Numbered from the stretch's first letter, positions 33,313 to 42,696 are shown. The stretch: 64,000 nucleotides of DNA from Bacteroidota bacterium (GCA_003250355.1 QKGS01000067.1:186001-250000); one strand, 5' to 3'. Notes: generated by a model not told the origin, from the sequence alone. Made by a program: numbers and translations.

Positions 33313-34413
33313 ATGATACGAAAACTTATACGACACGGCGTTTTTATCTTGAATATTGCAGCAGCTTTCATGTTGGCAATATCATTGCTTACCCCTTATA
33401 TTGCACCGGGCAGGCTCTCTATTTTCCCCATTTTAGGTCTTGGGTTTCCTGTTCTGCTTATTATCAATATACTGTTTGTTTGCTATTGGATAGTATTCAA
33501 ATCGAAACGAATACTATTATCTCTTATCATTATTGCTTTCATAACAGGAAAGTCATTTATTGAGAAAAAAACCATTCGAAATAATGAGGAAACCTCTCAA
33601 AAAAGCCATGTAGGCAATTTCAAACTGCTAACTTACAACGTACGTACATTCAATGTTTATAAACGTAGTAACGATGAATTTATTCCTGAAAAAATATTCG
33701 ATATGCTTAGAAGCGAAAACCCCGACTTTGCTTTTTTTCAGGAATACTACAACAACCCTGTGCAATATCCAATGCACGATTCTCTTATGAGATTTCAGAA
33801 ATTCAAATACCACCATATAACCTATTTCGATACTAAAAGAAAAATCAATTACGGTATTGCAACATACAGCAAATACCCCATTATACGAAAAGAGAATATA
33901 ACATTCGACGGAACAAGCAATATGTTCCTTTGTACCGATATTCTGTTTCATGGCGACACCATTCGATTGCTAAACTGCCACTTGCAGAGCACTCGCCTGT
34001 CGGCAAAAGACCGCGAAATGATTCAAAAACTGAGCGACATTCAGGAAAAAGCATCGCAAGAAGCAGTAAAAGGGTTACTCTACCGGCTAAGTACAGCCTT
34101 TCAAAAAAGAGTGCAACAAGCCGAAGCTTTAGCCGAACATATTGAAGATTCACCATACCCGGTTATTTGTGGCGGTGATATGAACGACACCCCCAATAGC
34201 TATACTTACCAAATAATTAATTCACTCCTTACCGATTCATTCAGAAGCAAAGGACGGTTACTTGGTTACACATACAAAGAACTGTTTTTCCCACTCAGAA
34301 TAGATTATATATTCTATTCAAACCGATTGCGTTGTAACAGCATTAATACAATAAGTGTAAAATACTCTGACCACGAACCACTTATTGGCGAATACACATT
34401 ACTTGAAAAGTAA
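33313..34413 (+). CDS. Membrane-anchored endonuclease/exonuclease/phosphatase (EEP) family protein
   Basis: 366 residues. The first ~80 hold two or three hydrophobic segments (FILNIAAAFMLAISLL; LGFPVLLIINILFVCYWIVF; ILLSLIIIAFITG). The EEP domain starts near 95: LLTYNVRTFN (metal Asn), FAFFQEYYNNP (Glu), LLNCHLQST, CGGDMNDTPNSY (Asp/Asn pair), RIDYIFYS and SDHEPLIGEY (final catalytic His). All key residues of the Mg-dependent phosphohydrolase fold are present. It probably faces the periplasm; the substrate (lipid phosphate, nucleotide or DNA) is unknown. Confidence 0.88.
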   Translation: MIRKLIRHGVFILNIAAAFMLAISLLTPYIAPGRLSIFPILGLGFPVLLIINILFVCYWIVFKSKRILLSLIIIAFITGKSFIEKKTIRNNEETSQKSHVGNFKLLTYNVRTFNVYKRSNDEFIPEKIFDMLRSENPDFAFFQEYYNNPVQYPMHDSLMRFQKFKYHHITYFDTKRKINYGIATYSKYPIIRKENITFDGTSNMFLCTDILFHGDTIRLLNCHLQSTRLSAKDREMIQKLSDIQEKASQEAVKGLLYRLSTAFQKRVQQAEALAEHIEDSPYPVICGGDMNDTPNSYTYQIINSLLTDSFRSKGRLLGYTYKELFFPLRIDYIFYSNRLRCNSINTISVKYSDHEPLIGEYTLLEK

Positions 34414-34439
34414 TATTTACTATCTTTCAAAATAAAATA

Positions 34440-35540
34440 ATGAATTCAAAAGTAAAATATATAATTGGAGCCATTGGTGTTATTCTGTTGGTTTTTGGCT
34501 TATGGTTTTTCAGGTCTATTGTTGCATACATATTCATTTCCGGAGCTATCTCTATTCTAGGACAACCCATAGTACGCCTGCTTAGAAAAATAAAAATAGG
34601 AAAACGCTCTGTACCCAATGCTCTTATTGCTACTATTACACTGGTAGTTATATGGATGATAATATTTACATTCTTCCGATTCTTTATTCCACTTATATAT
34701 ACCGAAGCTTACGAATTGTCAAACATTAATACCGATGTTCTGTATGAAAAAATTGAAGAGCCGCTCGATAATTTACGATACACCCTTAAAAGCACCGGAT
34801 ACTTTCAAGACGAAGCCACTTTTGAAGACTATTTTACCGAAAAAGCCAACAGAATTTTAAGTGTAAACTACATAACCAATATTGCTTCAAATATTACATC
34901 AATGCTGGGCAATTTGGTAATTGCTTTTTTTGCTATATCATTTATTACATTCTTTTTTCTTAAAGACTCTTCACTGTTTGGTGCCGGTATTATGCTTTTT
35001 GTGCCCGACAAATATCTAAACGAGGCACAGCATGTAATGGATTCTATTCGCCGACTACTTACACGCTATCTGGTTGGTATTTTCATAGAGGTAATATGTG
35101 TTATGACCCTTATTACAACCGGGCTATGGCTAATAGGCATAGGCTTAAACCATGCTCTTATATGCGGACTGTTTGCAGGTATCTTAAACGTAATTCCATA
35201 TGTAGGCCCATGGATTGGAGCTATTTTTGGCGTTGCTATTAGCTTTGCTACAAACCTCGACCTGGCTTTTCAAACCGAACTGTTACCACTTTTGTTTTAC
35301 ACCGTACTTGTTTTTCTAATAACACAAACTATTGACAACGTACTATTTCAACCACTTATATATTCAAGTAGTGTTAATGCTCATCCGTTAGAAATATTTA
35401 TAGTAATAATGATGGCAGCCAGCCTTGCCGGAATTACAGGTATGATACTTGCCATTCCCAGCTATACGGTATTGCGCGTTGTATCGAAAGAATTTTTCAG
35501 CGGTTTTAAAATTGTAAAAAAGCTTACACAGAATATCTGA
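34440..35540 (+). CDS. AI-2E family transporter (PerM-like)
   Basis: 366 residues with seven or eight hydrophobic segments: two at the N-terminus (IIGAIGVILLVFGLWFF, IVAYIFISGAISIL), a soluble middle of roughly 90-150, then a C-terminal bundle. The family region is LICGLFAGILNVIPYVGPWIGAIFGVAISFA followed by QTIDNVLFQPLIYSSSVNAHPLEIFIVIMMAASLAGITGMILAIP, which is diagnostic. It is an inner-membrane exporter or ion/proton antiporter of the UPF0118/AI-2E group; the substrate is not predictable. It follows the EEP gene by 26 bases. Confidence 0.93.
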   Translation: MNSKVKYIIGAIGVILLVFGLWFFRSIVAYIFISGAISILGQPIVRLLRKIKIGKRSVPNALIATITLVVIWMIIFTFFRFFIPLIYTEAYELSNINTDVLYEKIEEPLDNLRYTLKSTGYFQDEATFEDYFTEKANRILSVNYITNIASNITSMLGNLVIAFFAISFITFFFLKDSSLFGAGIMLFVPDKYLNEAQHVMDSIRRLLTRYLVGIFIEVICVMTLITTGLWLIGIGLNHALICGLFAGILNVIPYVGPWIGAIFGVAISFATNLDLAFQTELLPLLFYTVLVFLITQTIDNVLFQPLIYSSSVNAHPLEIFIVIMMAASLAGITGMILAIPSYTVLRVVSKEFFSGFKIVKKLTQNI

Positions 35541-35646
35541 TACGTGTTATGTATAATTTGGATTTATATTTTTTCAGGTTCATTTTTTTTATATGTTTGT
35601 AATTACAATGTTGTAGTTAGTACATAACCATAGCTCTTTCAGGGAA

Positions 35647-36273
35647 ATGAAAATAAATATCACAAAAAAATATCGAATCATAATAGCAGCCTTTATGCTA
35701 TTATTTTCATCTCAAATATTGTTTTCACAAACCCCTTGTACTAATGGTACCAAAGCCGATTTTATTACCGATAGCGTTTATTATTCATCGTATTCACGAA
35801 TGTTTACCGATATTTCAACTCCGGCATCGTCAATAGTTAAGCGAATATGGTACTTTGGCAACAACGATTCACTTTATACCGACACTACCGCAATACTGTA
35901 TAAATACAAAAAAGAAGGTACATATACCGTTACTTTAAAAGTAATAGACAAAACAGGTTGTAGCGACACTGCCTCTACTACGTTTACCATAAGCGATATG
36001 TTTATAGTTCCTAATGTTTTTACACCCAACAACGATAATATTAACGACCTGTTTATAGTACGTTCAAATGGTGAAAATAAATTTTCGATAACCATATACA
36101 GCCGCTGGGGCAAGCAAGTATTTTTCCGTGAAGGTCAACAACAAATAGTTTGGGACGGCAAACTGCCCAATGGAAAGTTAGTTCCGGTAGCTACATACTA
36201 CTACATAATATCGGTCGATGATTCCGACAAAGCTTATGAACCTGAAAAAGGATTTGTTTCTGTATTTTATTAG
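35647..36273 (+). CDS. Short secreted protein with PKD-like domain and CHU_C (gliding-motility/T9SS) C-terminal domain
   Basis: 208 residues. A signal peptide (IIIAAFMLLFSSQILFSQ) is followed by one PKD-like beta-sandwich (ADFITDSVYYSSYSRMFTD ... YKKEGTYTVTLKVIDKTGCSDTAS), then CHU_C: FIVPNVFTPNNDNINDLFIV, ITIYSRWGKQVFF, WDGKLPNGKLVPVATYYYII. The FTPN-x-D-G/N-x-N-D opening and the W-D-G-x-x-x-G-x-x-V-P element mark the type B T9SS sorting domain. It is exported by type IX secretion; at this size it is close to a minimal substrate. A TATGTTTG -7 box is at 35592-35599. Confidence 0.88.
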   Translation: MKINITKKYRIIIAAFMLLFSSQILFSQTPCTNGTKADFITDSVYYSSYSRMFTDISTPASSIVKRIWYFGNNDSLYTDTTAILYKYKKEGTYTVTLKVIDKTGCSDTASTTFTISDMFIVPNVFTPNNDNINDLFIVRSNGENKFSITIYSRWGKQVFFREGQQQIVWDGKLPNGKLVPVATYYYIISVDDSDKAYEPEKGFVSVFY

Positions 36274-36279
36274 CCCCCG

Positions 36280-36311
36280 TTTAATATTACTTCTTATTAT
36301 TTTTAAATTTG
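36280..36311 (+). promoter_or_regulatory. Probable promoter of the second sugar operon
   Basis: TTTA at 36280-36283, a 20-base spacer and TAAATTTG at 36304-36311 approximate the Bacteroidota consensus. The start would be near 36318, ~70 bases before the GT2 gene at 36387. Confidence 0.45.
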
Positions 36312-36386
36312 CATCAAAAGTAAGTCAGAATTTATTGTTCTGAGTCAATAATATTTTGCAAAAGCTCGAAATTTAAAAAGCAAAAA

Positions 36387-37265
36387 ATGATAAATAAGGT
36401 TAGCAAAGTTCTTAGGTCAACTAAAGAGAAATACAAATTTACAATATTACTACCAAGCTGGAATAACCTTGAATATCTGAAACTTTGCGTTGAGAGTATT
36501 TTACAAAACTCTTGCTACGAGTTACAAATAATTGTAATAATAAACGAAGGTTCCGACGGCACAAAAGAATGGATTGATTCGCAAAACAATATCGATTATT
36601 TATATGCCACTGAAAATATTGGAATTTGCTATGCACTAAACCTATGTCGATCACTTATAAAGTCAGACTATATTATATATATGAACGATGATATGTATGC
36701 TTTACCCGACTGGGACAAGGAGCTTGCAAACGAAATAGAAAAAGTGGGAACAAAAGCATTTATGCTATCGAGTACCATGATTGAACCATACGAAACCGGT
36801 AACAACTGCGTTATAGTTAAAGATTATGGTACCGATATTTCAAATTTCAAAAAAAATGAACTCTTAAACGATTTCCACTCTTTTGAAAAAGGCGATTGGA
36901 GTGGAAGCACATGGCCACCAAATGTTGTTCATATCGATATGTGGGATGCCGTGGGCGGCATGAGCATAGAGTTTCACCCCGGAATGGGTTCTGACCCCGA
37001 TTTGTCGAGAAAACTTTACGAAAGCGGAGTGCGTTTGTTTAAAGGGGTGGGCAAAAGCAGAGTATATCACTTTGGTTCAAAGTCGACAGGAAGAGTGAAA
37101 AAAAATAACGGGCGAAAATTATTTTTACAAAAATGGGGTATTACACCTCGTGAATTTTGCGACTCATATATTAAAAGAGGCAAACCATATTCGGTTATTT
37201 TACATGAACCAAAACTATCGACCGGCTCAAAAATAATTAATAAATTAAAATTAATATTTGGCTAG
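36387..37265 (+). CDS. Glycosyltransferase family 2
   Basis: 292 residues. GT-A marks: FTILLPSWNNLEYLKLCVESIL, IIVIINEGSDGTKEWI, ENIGICYALNLCRSL, IIYMNDDMYALPDWD (DxD in M-N-D-D-M) and a late GGMSIEFHPGMGSDPDLSRKL, the acidic catalytic region with D-P-D. It is cytoplasmic or peripheral. It starts a three-gene run with an O-antigen-ligase-like gene and another GT2, consistent with a second glycan (lipopolysaccharide-type) locus. Confidence 0.86.
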   Translation: MINKVSKVLRSTKEKYKFTILLPSWNNLEYLKLCVESILQNSCYELQIIVIINEGSDGTKEWIDSQNNIDYLYATENIGICYALNLCRSLIKSDYIIYMNDDMYALPDWDKELANEIEKVGTKAFMLSSTMIEPYETGNNCVIVKDYGTDISNFKKNELLNDFHSFEKGDWSGSTWPPNVVHIDMWDAVGGMSIEFHPGMGSDPDLSRKLYESGVRLFKGVGKSRVYHFGSKSTGRVKKNNGRKLFLQKWGITPREFCDSYIKRGKPYSVILHEPKLSTGSKIINKLKLIFG

Positions 37266-37290
37266 TATAGTGTATTGATAATTACTGTAA

Positions 37291-38871
37291 ATGAGTATTA
37301 TAAATTGGTATAAAAAGCAAAACATATTTGGAGGCAAAATTCATTTTTTTGTCCTAATATTTATTGCTATATCGCTACCTCTGTCACCTTATATTCTAAG
37401 CATGACCCAAATATGGCTTGCTATGAACTATCTGCTCGAAGGCAAATACATTGATAAATTGAAACAAATAGGTAATAACAAAATACTGTGGGCATTTTTG
37501 CTTTTCCCCGCCATACATTTGTTGGGTTTAATCAATACATCAAACTTTGACTGGGCCGGACACGACCTTTTAATAAAACTCCCCGCTCTGTCGTTTCCTA
37601 TAATACTGGCCACTACTACACCATTATCAAAAAAACGTTTACATATAGTTATGTGGTTTTTCGTGGCCGCTTGTTTTTCGGGAACTGTTATTAGTATGTT
37701 TGTAAAAGCAGGATACATACCTTCAGTATCTAACGACCACAGAGGCATTTCAATATTTATATCTCATATTCGCTTTTCGCTAATGATAGTACTGGCTCTG
37801 TTTTTTATTATTACGAATCTTATCAAAAATTTTAAAACTCTTCCTATTAGAACCATTTTTATATCATTTATACTAATTATCTGGTTCTTATACTTCTTGG
37901 GCATTCTTCAGGTTATGGTTAGCTGGGTTATTCTTGTAATACTAATCACTTACATAATCATTCACTTGTTGAATAAAATAAAAAATAACATAACTAAGTT
38001 TCTATCACTAACAACAATAGCCATAATACCTTTTCTTATTTTCTTATATATACTTAATGTTTACAATAACTTTAAAGTTACCGATACCGACATAAGCAAA
38101 CTACCTGCCCATACCATTAATGGCAATGAATACAGCACCTATATTCCCACTTCTGCAATTGAAAATGGCAATTATACATTTTCACTAATGTGCGACAAAG
38201 AGCTTGAAACAGAGTGGAATAAAAGAAGCAACATACCATATTCCGGAACTTTATCAACTGGGCATAGCTTAAAATATACTTTGATTCGTTTTCTCACCTC
38301 AAAAGGATTCAGTAAAGATAGTGTTGGCATTTCAATGCTAACGAACAATGAAATAAGTGCTATTGAAAACAATACTCCCAATTGCATATATCTTGAAAAA
38401 TCGCCGGTATATGTAAGAATATATGAAGTAATATGGGAAATAAACGCATATATATCAACCGACAATGCCAGCGGAATGTCAGCACCTATGCGAATAGAAT
38501 TTTTGAAAGCCGGGTATTATTTACTGAAAGAAAACCTAATTTGGGGAACCGGCACAGGCGATATCAAAGATGAATACAATAAAGTTTACGATAAAATTGA
38601 TAGTAATCTTGAAAATACTTATAGGCTTAGAGCACACAATCAATACCTTACATTCTTCATAACATTTGGTTTAATAGGTGGCATTATGCTAATAATATCA
38701 ATGACTGCACCATACTTTATGGTTCGTAAAAAATCAATGGCCTTAACCTGCTTTTTTATAATTATAATTATAAGTATGATTAGTGAAGATACACTGGAAA
38801 CTCAAGCCGGAATTACTTTCTACAGTTTGTTCTATCCTCTTTTAGTTTATAACAACAAAAATTTGTCATAA
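37291..38871 (+). CDS. O-antigen ligase/polymerase-like membrane protein (Wzy/WaaL family)
   Basis: 526 residues, about ten transmembrane segments, with a large periplasmic loop of roughly 265-450 (FKVTDTDISKLPAHTINGNE ... EKSPVYVRIYEVIWEINAYI) before the last three helices. The conserved loop-end block is PMRIEFLKAGYYLLKENLIWGTGTGDIKDEY followed by RAHNQYLTFFITFGLIG, the [RK]-x-x-x-W-x-x-G/G-x-G-x-x-x-x and H-N-x-[YF]-L motifs of the O-antigen ligase domain. It joins or polymerises lipid-linked glycan at the periplasmic face. The final A of its stop codon is the first base of the next gene's ATG. Confidence 0.87.
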   Translation: MSIINWYKKQNIFGGKIHFFVLIFIAISLPLSPYILSMTQIWLAMNYLLEGKYIDKLKQIGNNKILWAFLLFPAIHLLGLINTSNFDWAGHDLLIKLPALSFPIILATTTPLSKKRLHIVMWFFVAACFSGTVISMFVKAGYIPSVSNDHRGISIFISHIRFSLMIVLALFFIITNLIKNFKTLPIRTIFISFILIIWFLYFLGILQVMVSWVILVILITYIIIHLLNKIKNNITKFLSLTTIAIIPFLIFLYILNVYNNFKVTDTDISKLPAHTINGNEYSTYIPTSAIENGNYTFSLMCDKELETEWNKRSNIPYSGTLSTGHSLKYTLIRFLTSKGFSKDSVGISMLTNNEISAIENNTPNCIYLEKSPVYVRIYEVIWEINAYISTDNASGMSAPMRIEFLKAGYYLLKENLIWGTGTGDIKDEYNKVYDKIDSNLENTYRLRAHNQYLTFFITFGLIGGIMLIISMTAPYFMVRKKSMALTCFFIIIIISMISEDTLETQAGITFYSLFYPLLVYNNKNLS

Positions 38872-39635
38872 TGGTAAAAATATCTGCTGTAATAATTACT
38901 TATAATGAGGAAAAAGACATTGCCCGTGCAATAGAATCGGTTAATGGAATTGCCGACGAAGTTCTTGTTGTTGACTCATTCTCGACCGACAAAACACAAG
39001 AGATATGTGAAAGTATGGGTGCTAAATTTATTCAAAATAAATTTGAAGGACATATACAGCAAAAAAACTTTGCCGCATTGCAAGCTAAATACGACTATGT
39101 ATTATCGCTCGATGCCGACGAAGCTCTCGATAATACCTTGCGTAAAAATATTCTAAACGCAAAAAATAATTTCAATGCCGATGGTTATAAATTTAACCGC
39201 CTTACAAACTACTGTGGCAAATGGATTAAACATTGCGGCTGGTATCCCGATACCAAACTTCGATTATGGGACAGACGTAAAGGAGAATGGGGTGGCGACA
39301 ATCCTCACGACAAATACATAATGAATGAAGGTTCGATTATTAAACACCTGAAAGGCAATATACTGCATTATTCATATCATACTATTCATCAACACATTGC
39401 TCAGGCTAATAAGTTCTCAAATATTGGAGCATTATCATCGTTTAATAAAGGGAGAAAAATGAGCCTTGTGAAAATAGTAGTTTTCCCCTTTTGGAAATTT
39501 CTAAATATTTACCTTTTCAGGGGCGGCTTCCTCGATGGCTATTACGGTTTTATTATTTGTATGATAAGTACACACGAATCATTTCTAAAATATGTAAAGC
39601 TACGTGAATTAAACAAAGGCAAAAAGTTGGAATAA
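38871..39635 (+). CDS. Glycosyltransferase family 2 (WaaE/KdtX-like)
   Basis: 254 residues. Marks: ISAVIITYNEEKDIARAIESV, LVVDSFSTDKTQEICESMGA, FEGHIQQKNFAAL, LSLDADEALD (DxD, about residue 82) and YPDTKLRLWDRRKGEWGG. This is the layout of the WaaE-type LPS core beta-glucosyltransferases with the short Q-K-N and W-Y-P-D elements. Overlap by one base with the preceding ligase-like gene (TAATG) indicates coupling. It converges on the Sua5/TsaC gene with a single base between the stop codons. Confidence 0.88.
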   Translation: MVKISAVIITYNEEKDIARAIESVNGIADEVLVVDSFSTDKTQEICESMGAKFIQNKFEGHIQQKNFAALQAKYDYVLSLDADEALDNTLRKNILNAKNNFNADGYKFNRLTNYCGKWIKHCGWYPDTKLRLWDRRKGEWGGDNPHDKYIMNEGSIIKHLKGNILHYSYHTIHQHIAQANKFSNIGALSSFNKGRKMSLVKIVVFPFWKFLNIYLFRGGFLDGYYGFIICMISTHESFLKYVKLRELNKGKKLE

Positions 39636-39636
39636 A

Positions 39637-40248
39637 CTATATCAACTCACCCTTCCCTTCACGTATTATTTCTATTTCATCGCCCGTACAATCAACCACT
39701 GTCGAGGCTGTATTGTCACCATATCCTCCATCAATAACAATATCTACAAGGTTTTCGTATTTTTCATAAATTAGTTCCGGGTCGGTTGTGTATTCCAGTA
39801 TATCATCTTCATCGTGTATTGATGTAGAAAGAATAGGACACCCCAGTTCTTTAACTATTTCTCGTATTATGTTATTATCAGGAACTCTAACCCCAACAGT
39901 CTTTTTACGTTGTTTAGTTACTTTAGGTACATTATTACCGGCTTCCAAAATAAAAGTAAAAGGGCCGGGCAAATTTCTTTTCATTAGTTTAAACACATCG
40001 TTAGACAAAGGCTTAACATACTCCGATATGTTTGAAATATCGTAGCATATAAATGAAAACTGTGCTTTTTCAAGTTTTATACCTCGTAGCTTAGCAACCT
40101 GTTCTACAGCCTTGGGCTTATCAATTGCACAGCCCATACCATATACAGTATCGGTAGGATAAATAATAACCCCTCCATTCTTTAACACCTCAACAACCCG
40201 CTTTATCTCTTTCTGATTCGGATTATCCTCATATATTTTAACTAACAT
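39637..40248 (-). CDS. L-threonylcarbamoyladenylate synthase (Sua5/YciO/YrdC family)
   Basis: 203 residues. Marks: V-V-E-V-L-K-N-G-G-V-I-I-Y-P-T-D-T-V-Y-G-M-G-C-A, the KRG-like LRGIKLEKAQFSFICYD (the usual K-x-R is K-A-Q here), RNLPGPFTFILEA, TVGVRVPDN and PILSTSIHDED (usual ST-S-A-N-x-S/G). This is the shorter YciO-like variant typical of Bacteroidota; it forms threonylcarbamoyl-AMP for tRNA t6A37 or is a YciO paralogue with related chemistry. It is cytoplasmic and convergent with the GT2 gene. Confidence 0.85.
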   Translation of the reverse strand: MLVKIYEDNPNQKEIKRVVEVLKNGGVIIYPTDTVYGMGCAIDKPKAVEQVAKLRGIKLEKAQFSFICYDISNISEYVKPLSNDVFKLMKRNLPGPFTFILEAGNNVPKVTKQRKKTVGVRVPDNNIIREIVKELGCPILSTSIHDEDDILEYTTDPELIYEKYENLVDIVIDGGYGDNTASTVVDCTGDEIEIIREGKGELI

Positions 40249-40398
40249 AATGTTTGATTTTTCTGGCTGTTAATACTTAATCATTATTTCTATTAAGATT
40301 TTACCCCCTATATTTAAAAAGGTTACAATTATACATTTAAAGGTTGAAATAAACATATTTTTATATGAGCAAGTATATCACTATTTACAAATAATTCA

Positions 40399-40430
40399 TT
40401 TGTAGAGACCGCCCATTTACATTATATTTG
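40399..40430 (+). promoter_or_regulatory. Bacteroidota promoter upstream of the DUF4290 gene
   Basis: TTTG at 40399-40402, a 20-base spacer and TATATTTG at 40423-40430 match the consensus exactly. The start near 40437 gives a ~43-base leader to the ATG at 40480. Confidence 0.7.
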
Positions 40431-40479
40431 CATTTTGTGTATAAACTTACCTACACTTACAATTAACGAATTTATAATA

Positions 40480-41112
40480 ATGGATTATAATACATCAAGA
40501 GAGAAGCTACACCTTCCTGAATATGGAAGAAATATTCAAAAAATGGTTAACCACATTAGGTCTGTTAACGATAAGGAAGAACGCAATAACCTTGCACAGG
40601 CCTTAATTCAAATAATGGGAAACATGAATCCGCATTTGCGCGACGTTGCCGATTTTCAACACAAACTATGGGATCACCTAGCCATAATTTCAAATTTTGA
40701 CCTTGATGTAGACTCTCCTTTTGCACCTCCAAGTAAAGAAGATATATATCAGAAACCTGAATCACTACCATATAAAAATGCACGAGAAGTAAAATTCAAG
40801 CACTATGGTAGAGTATTGCAAGATATGATTCGCAAAGCTATTGAACTTGAAGCCGGCGAAGAAAAAGATTACCTTATTGAGGTTATTTGTAACCAAATGA
40901 AAAAATCATACATTCTATGGAATAGAGATACTATTACCGATGAAATAGTTTTTGCCGATTTTGAAACACTATCGGCCGGTCAATTGCAAATTCCTGAAGG
41001 TTTAAAACTTAGGGAACAGCGTGATTTGGTTCAGCAAAAAACAACTAGTACCACAAGGCAGCAAAAACAAAACCCCAGACAACAACTGCAAAAAAACAGA
41101 AAAAGAAAGTAA
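40480..41112 (+). CDS. DUF4290 domain-containing protein
   Basis: 210 residues from ATG 40480 (MDYNTSREKLHLPEYGRNI); fifteen further upstream codons overlap the promoter leader. The conserved block L-P-E-Y-G-R-N-I-Q-K-M-V, then LAQALIQIMGNMNPHLRD, FQHKLWDHLAIIS and YGRVLQDMIRKAIELEAGEEK, is the DUF4290 family of Bacteroidota. The C-terminal ~40 residues are low-complexity Gln/Lys/Arg (TTSTTRQQKQNPRQQLQKNR). It is cytoplasmic and of unknown function. A terminator follows at 41135. Confidence 0.9.
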   Translation: MDYNTSREKLHLPEYGRNIQKMVNHIRSVNDKEERNNLAQALIQIMGNMNPHLRDVADFQHKLWDHLAIISNFDLDVDSPFAPPSKEDIYQKPESLPYKNAREVKFKHYGRVLQDMIRKAIELEAGEEKDYLIEVICNQMKKSYILWNRDTITDEIVFADFETLSAGQLQIPEGLKLREQRDLVQQKTTSTTRQQKQNPRQQLQKNRKRK

Positions 41113-41134
41113 AACTTATCAATACAAAAAAAGT

Positions 41135-41157
41135 GCCGGCAAATATGCCGGCCTTGT
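41135..41157 (+). terminator. Intrinsic terminator after the DUF4290 gene
   Basis: GCCGGCA-AATA-TGCCGGC perfect 7-base stem followed by a T-rich tract (CTTGTTGTTT), 22 bases after the stop codon. The interval on to 41274 holds nothing else recognisable. Confidence 0.7.
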
Positions 41158-41274
41158 TGTTTCTATTGCATTAAGCATTATTTAAGAATATTATGGAACT
41201 ATATAATACAGCTCAGAAGAAGGTGTCGTAACATTGGTAAATATTTTATTGCCGGTAATTTAAAATATAAGCAA

Positions 41275-42462
41275 TCAATAAGTTTCATTATATATTTCAG
41301 CCATTATTTTTATCCCTTTGCAAATATCTTCAGGTTCACAACACGAAAAGTTGAGGCGTAATGTATTTACATCATTTTTATTAATATAAAATGGAACTCC
41401 CGGAATAAATGCAACATTACGTTTCAATGCCTTTTCAAAAAAACGAATAGAAGAGAAACCCTCAGGCATAGTTGCCCAAGTAAACATTCCTCCTTTAGAG
41501 CGAGTGTATTTTACCTCTTCCCCAAAATATTTATCAATACACTCAAACATAACCATGGCCTGTTTTTTATAAGCTGTGGTAACCTTTTGTAAATGTTCTG
41601 CAATATTGTTGTTCTTTAAAAAATCGATAACTACACATTGAGAGAATACATTAGTATGCAAGTCGGCTGCCTGTTTAGCAGTTTCGAGTTTATTAATTAT
41701 TTCATTATTTGCTATAATCCAACCTATTCGAAACCCCGGAACTATCATTTTTGAAAACGACCCAAGTAAAATTGTATTATCAGGAGCGTATGTGTAAATA
41801 TTTGGTGGCAAATTATCTTCAAAACTTATTTTACCGTAAGGGTCGTCTTCTATTATTAACGAATCTGTTTTTTTTGCATAGCTTGCAATTTCCTTTCTTT
41901 TCTCATTCGAGTATGTAACACCACTTGGATTTTGAAAGTTAGATATAAGGTAAGTGAACTTACTGTTACATATAGCTTCTTTCCATTTTTCAATATTTAT
42001 ACCGTCATAGTTAAGTTCAATAGGCTTAAATACCGGATTGTACATTGAAAAAGCCTGTATAGCTCCTAAATACGAAGGTTCTTCAATAATAATCTTATCG
42101 GCAGGGTTAATAAAAACTTTGCCAATAAGGTCAAGAGCCTGTTGCGAACCGGTGGTAATAAGTATGTTCTCAACAGGAATATTAATTCCTTGTGAATTGT
42201 AAAAACTCGAAATTATTTCTCTTAACTCGGGCAATCCAAAGCTGAGACTGTATTGTAATGCTGTATTTGGGTTGCTGTGTAATACACGGGCAGCAGACCG
42301 GGCTAGGGCTTGTGCAGGAAAGTATTTTTTATTAGGTAAGCCACCAGCAAACGAAATTATTTCTTTGTTGGTTGCCGACTTCAATATGTCGCGAATAAAC
42401 GACCTTGGAACCTGATTAATTCGTTCCGAAAACTTTGCTTCAATACAGCTTTTCTGTGTCAT
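41275..42462 (-). CDS. PLP-dependent aminotransferase, class I/II (LysN/MocR-like fold), under leucine-rich leader control
   Basis: 395 residues. Fold-type I aminotransferase marks: ISFAGGLPNKKYFP, ALQYSLSFGLPELREIISSFY, ILITTGSQQALDLIGKVFINP, IEEPSYLGAIQAF, YLISNFQNPSGVTYSNEKR, IIEDDPYGKISFE and the PLP-binding lysine in LLGSFSKMIVPGFRIGWI. The opening block resembles 2-aminoadipate aminotransferase/LysN and aromatic or branched-chain aminotransferases of subgroup Ib; no N-terminal DNA-binding domain is present. Two leader-peptide/terminator attenuators, both rich in Leu codons, lie directly upstream. A branched-chain amino acid substrate is therefore the best inference; alpha-aminoadipate remains possible. 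Confidence 0.88.
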   Translation of the reverse strand: MTQKSCIEAKFSERINQVPRSFIRDILKSATNKEIISFAGGLPNKKYFPAQALARSAARVLHSNPNTALQYSLSFGLPELREIISSFYNSQGINIPVENILITTGSQQALDLIGKVFINPADKIIIEEPSYLGAIQAFSMYNPVFKPIELNYDGINIEKWKEAICNSKFTYLISNFQNPSGVTYSNEKRKEIASYAKKTDSLIIEDDPYGKISFEDNLPPNIYTYAPDNTILLGSFSKMIVPGFRIGWIIANNEIINKLETAKQAADLHTNVFSQCVVIDFLKNNNIAEHLQKVTTAYKKQAMVMFECIDKYFGEEVKYTRSKGGMFTWATMPEGFSSIRFFEKALKRNVAFIPGVPFYINKNDVNTLRLNFSCCEPEDICKGIKIMAEIYNETY

Positions 42463-42490
42463 AATTATTAAATATTTAAGTTATTAAAAG

Positions 42491-42530
42491 CTAAAAAGCC
42501 CCTTGAATTGTATATCAAGGGGCTTTTTAG
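42491..42530 (-). terminator. Attenuator terminator 2, 28 bases before the aminotransferase start
   Basis: Perfect 16-base arms (CTAAAAAGCCCCTTGA/TCAAGGGGCTTTTTAG) with an 8-base loop; on the minus strand the 3' arm ends in T5AG. It lies between the stop of leader peptide 2 and the aminotransferase ATG, the position of a transcription attenuator. It is symmetrical, so it could also work on the plus strand. Confidence 0.8.
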
Positions 42531-42551
42531 TTTGCTTATTGAATGTATACA

Positions 42552-42632
42552 TCAATATCCCCTCAGCTTCCTGTTAAGTAGTAGTGCTAATAGTAATGCT
42601 GCTGAAAGGATATTTGTATTGTTAATGATCAT
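42552..42632 (-). CDS. Leader peptide 2 (Leu-rich, 26 residues)
   Basis: A short frame on the minus strand: begins MIINNTNILSAA, continues LLLALLLNRK and ends LRGY before TGA at 42552. It has eight Leu codons, six of them within LLLALLL, plus three Ile codons, and is followed 21 bases later by a perfect terminator stem, the classic architecture of amino acid attenuation. Leu-tRNA shortage would stall the ribosome in the LLLALLL block. No separate promoter is seen between terminator 1 and this frame. Confidence 0.7.
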   Translation of the reverse strand: MIINNTNILSAALLLALLLNRKLRGY

Positions 42633-42660
42633 TCTGTTTATATGGTTTTGAAAAATCTGC

Positions 42661-42696
42661 AAAAAAATACCCCGACTCGGTAAACCGGTCGGGGTA
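42661..42696 (-). terminator. Attenuator terminator 1
   Basis: On the minus strand TACCCCGAC-CGG-TTTA-CCG-A-GTCGGGGTA forms a 12-pair stem with one bulged A, followed by T7. It lies 36 bases after the stop of leader peptide 1 and upstream of leader peptide 2. Confidence 0.8.
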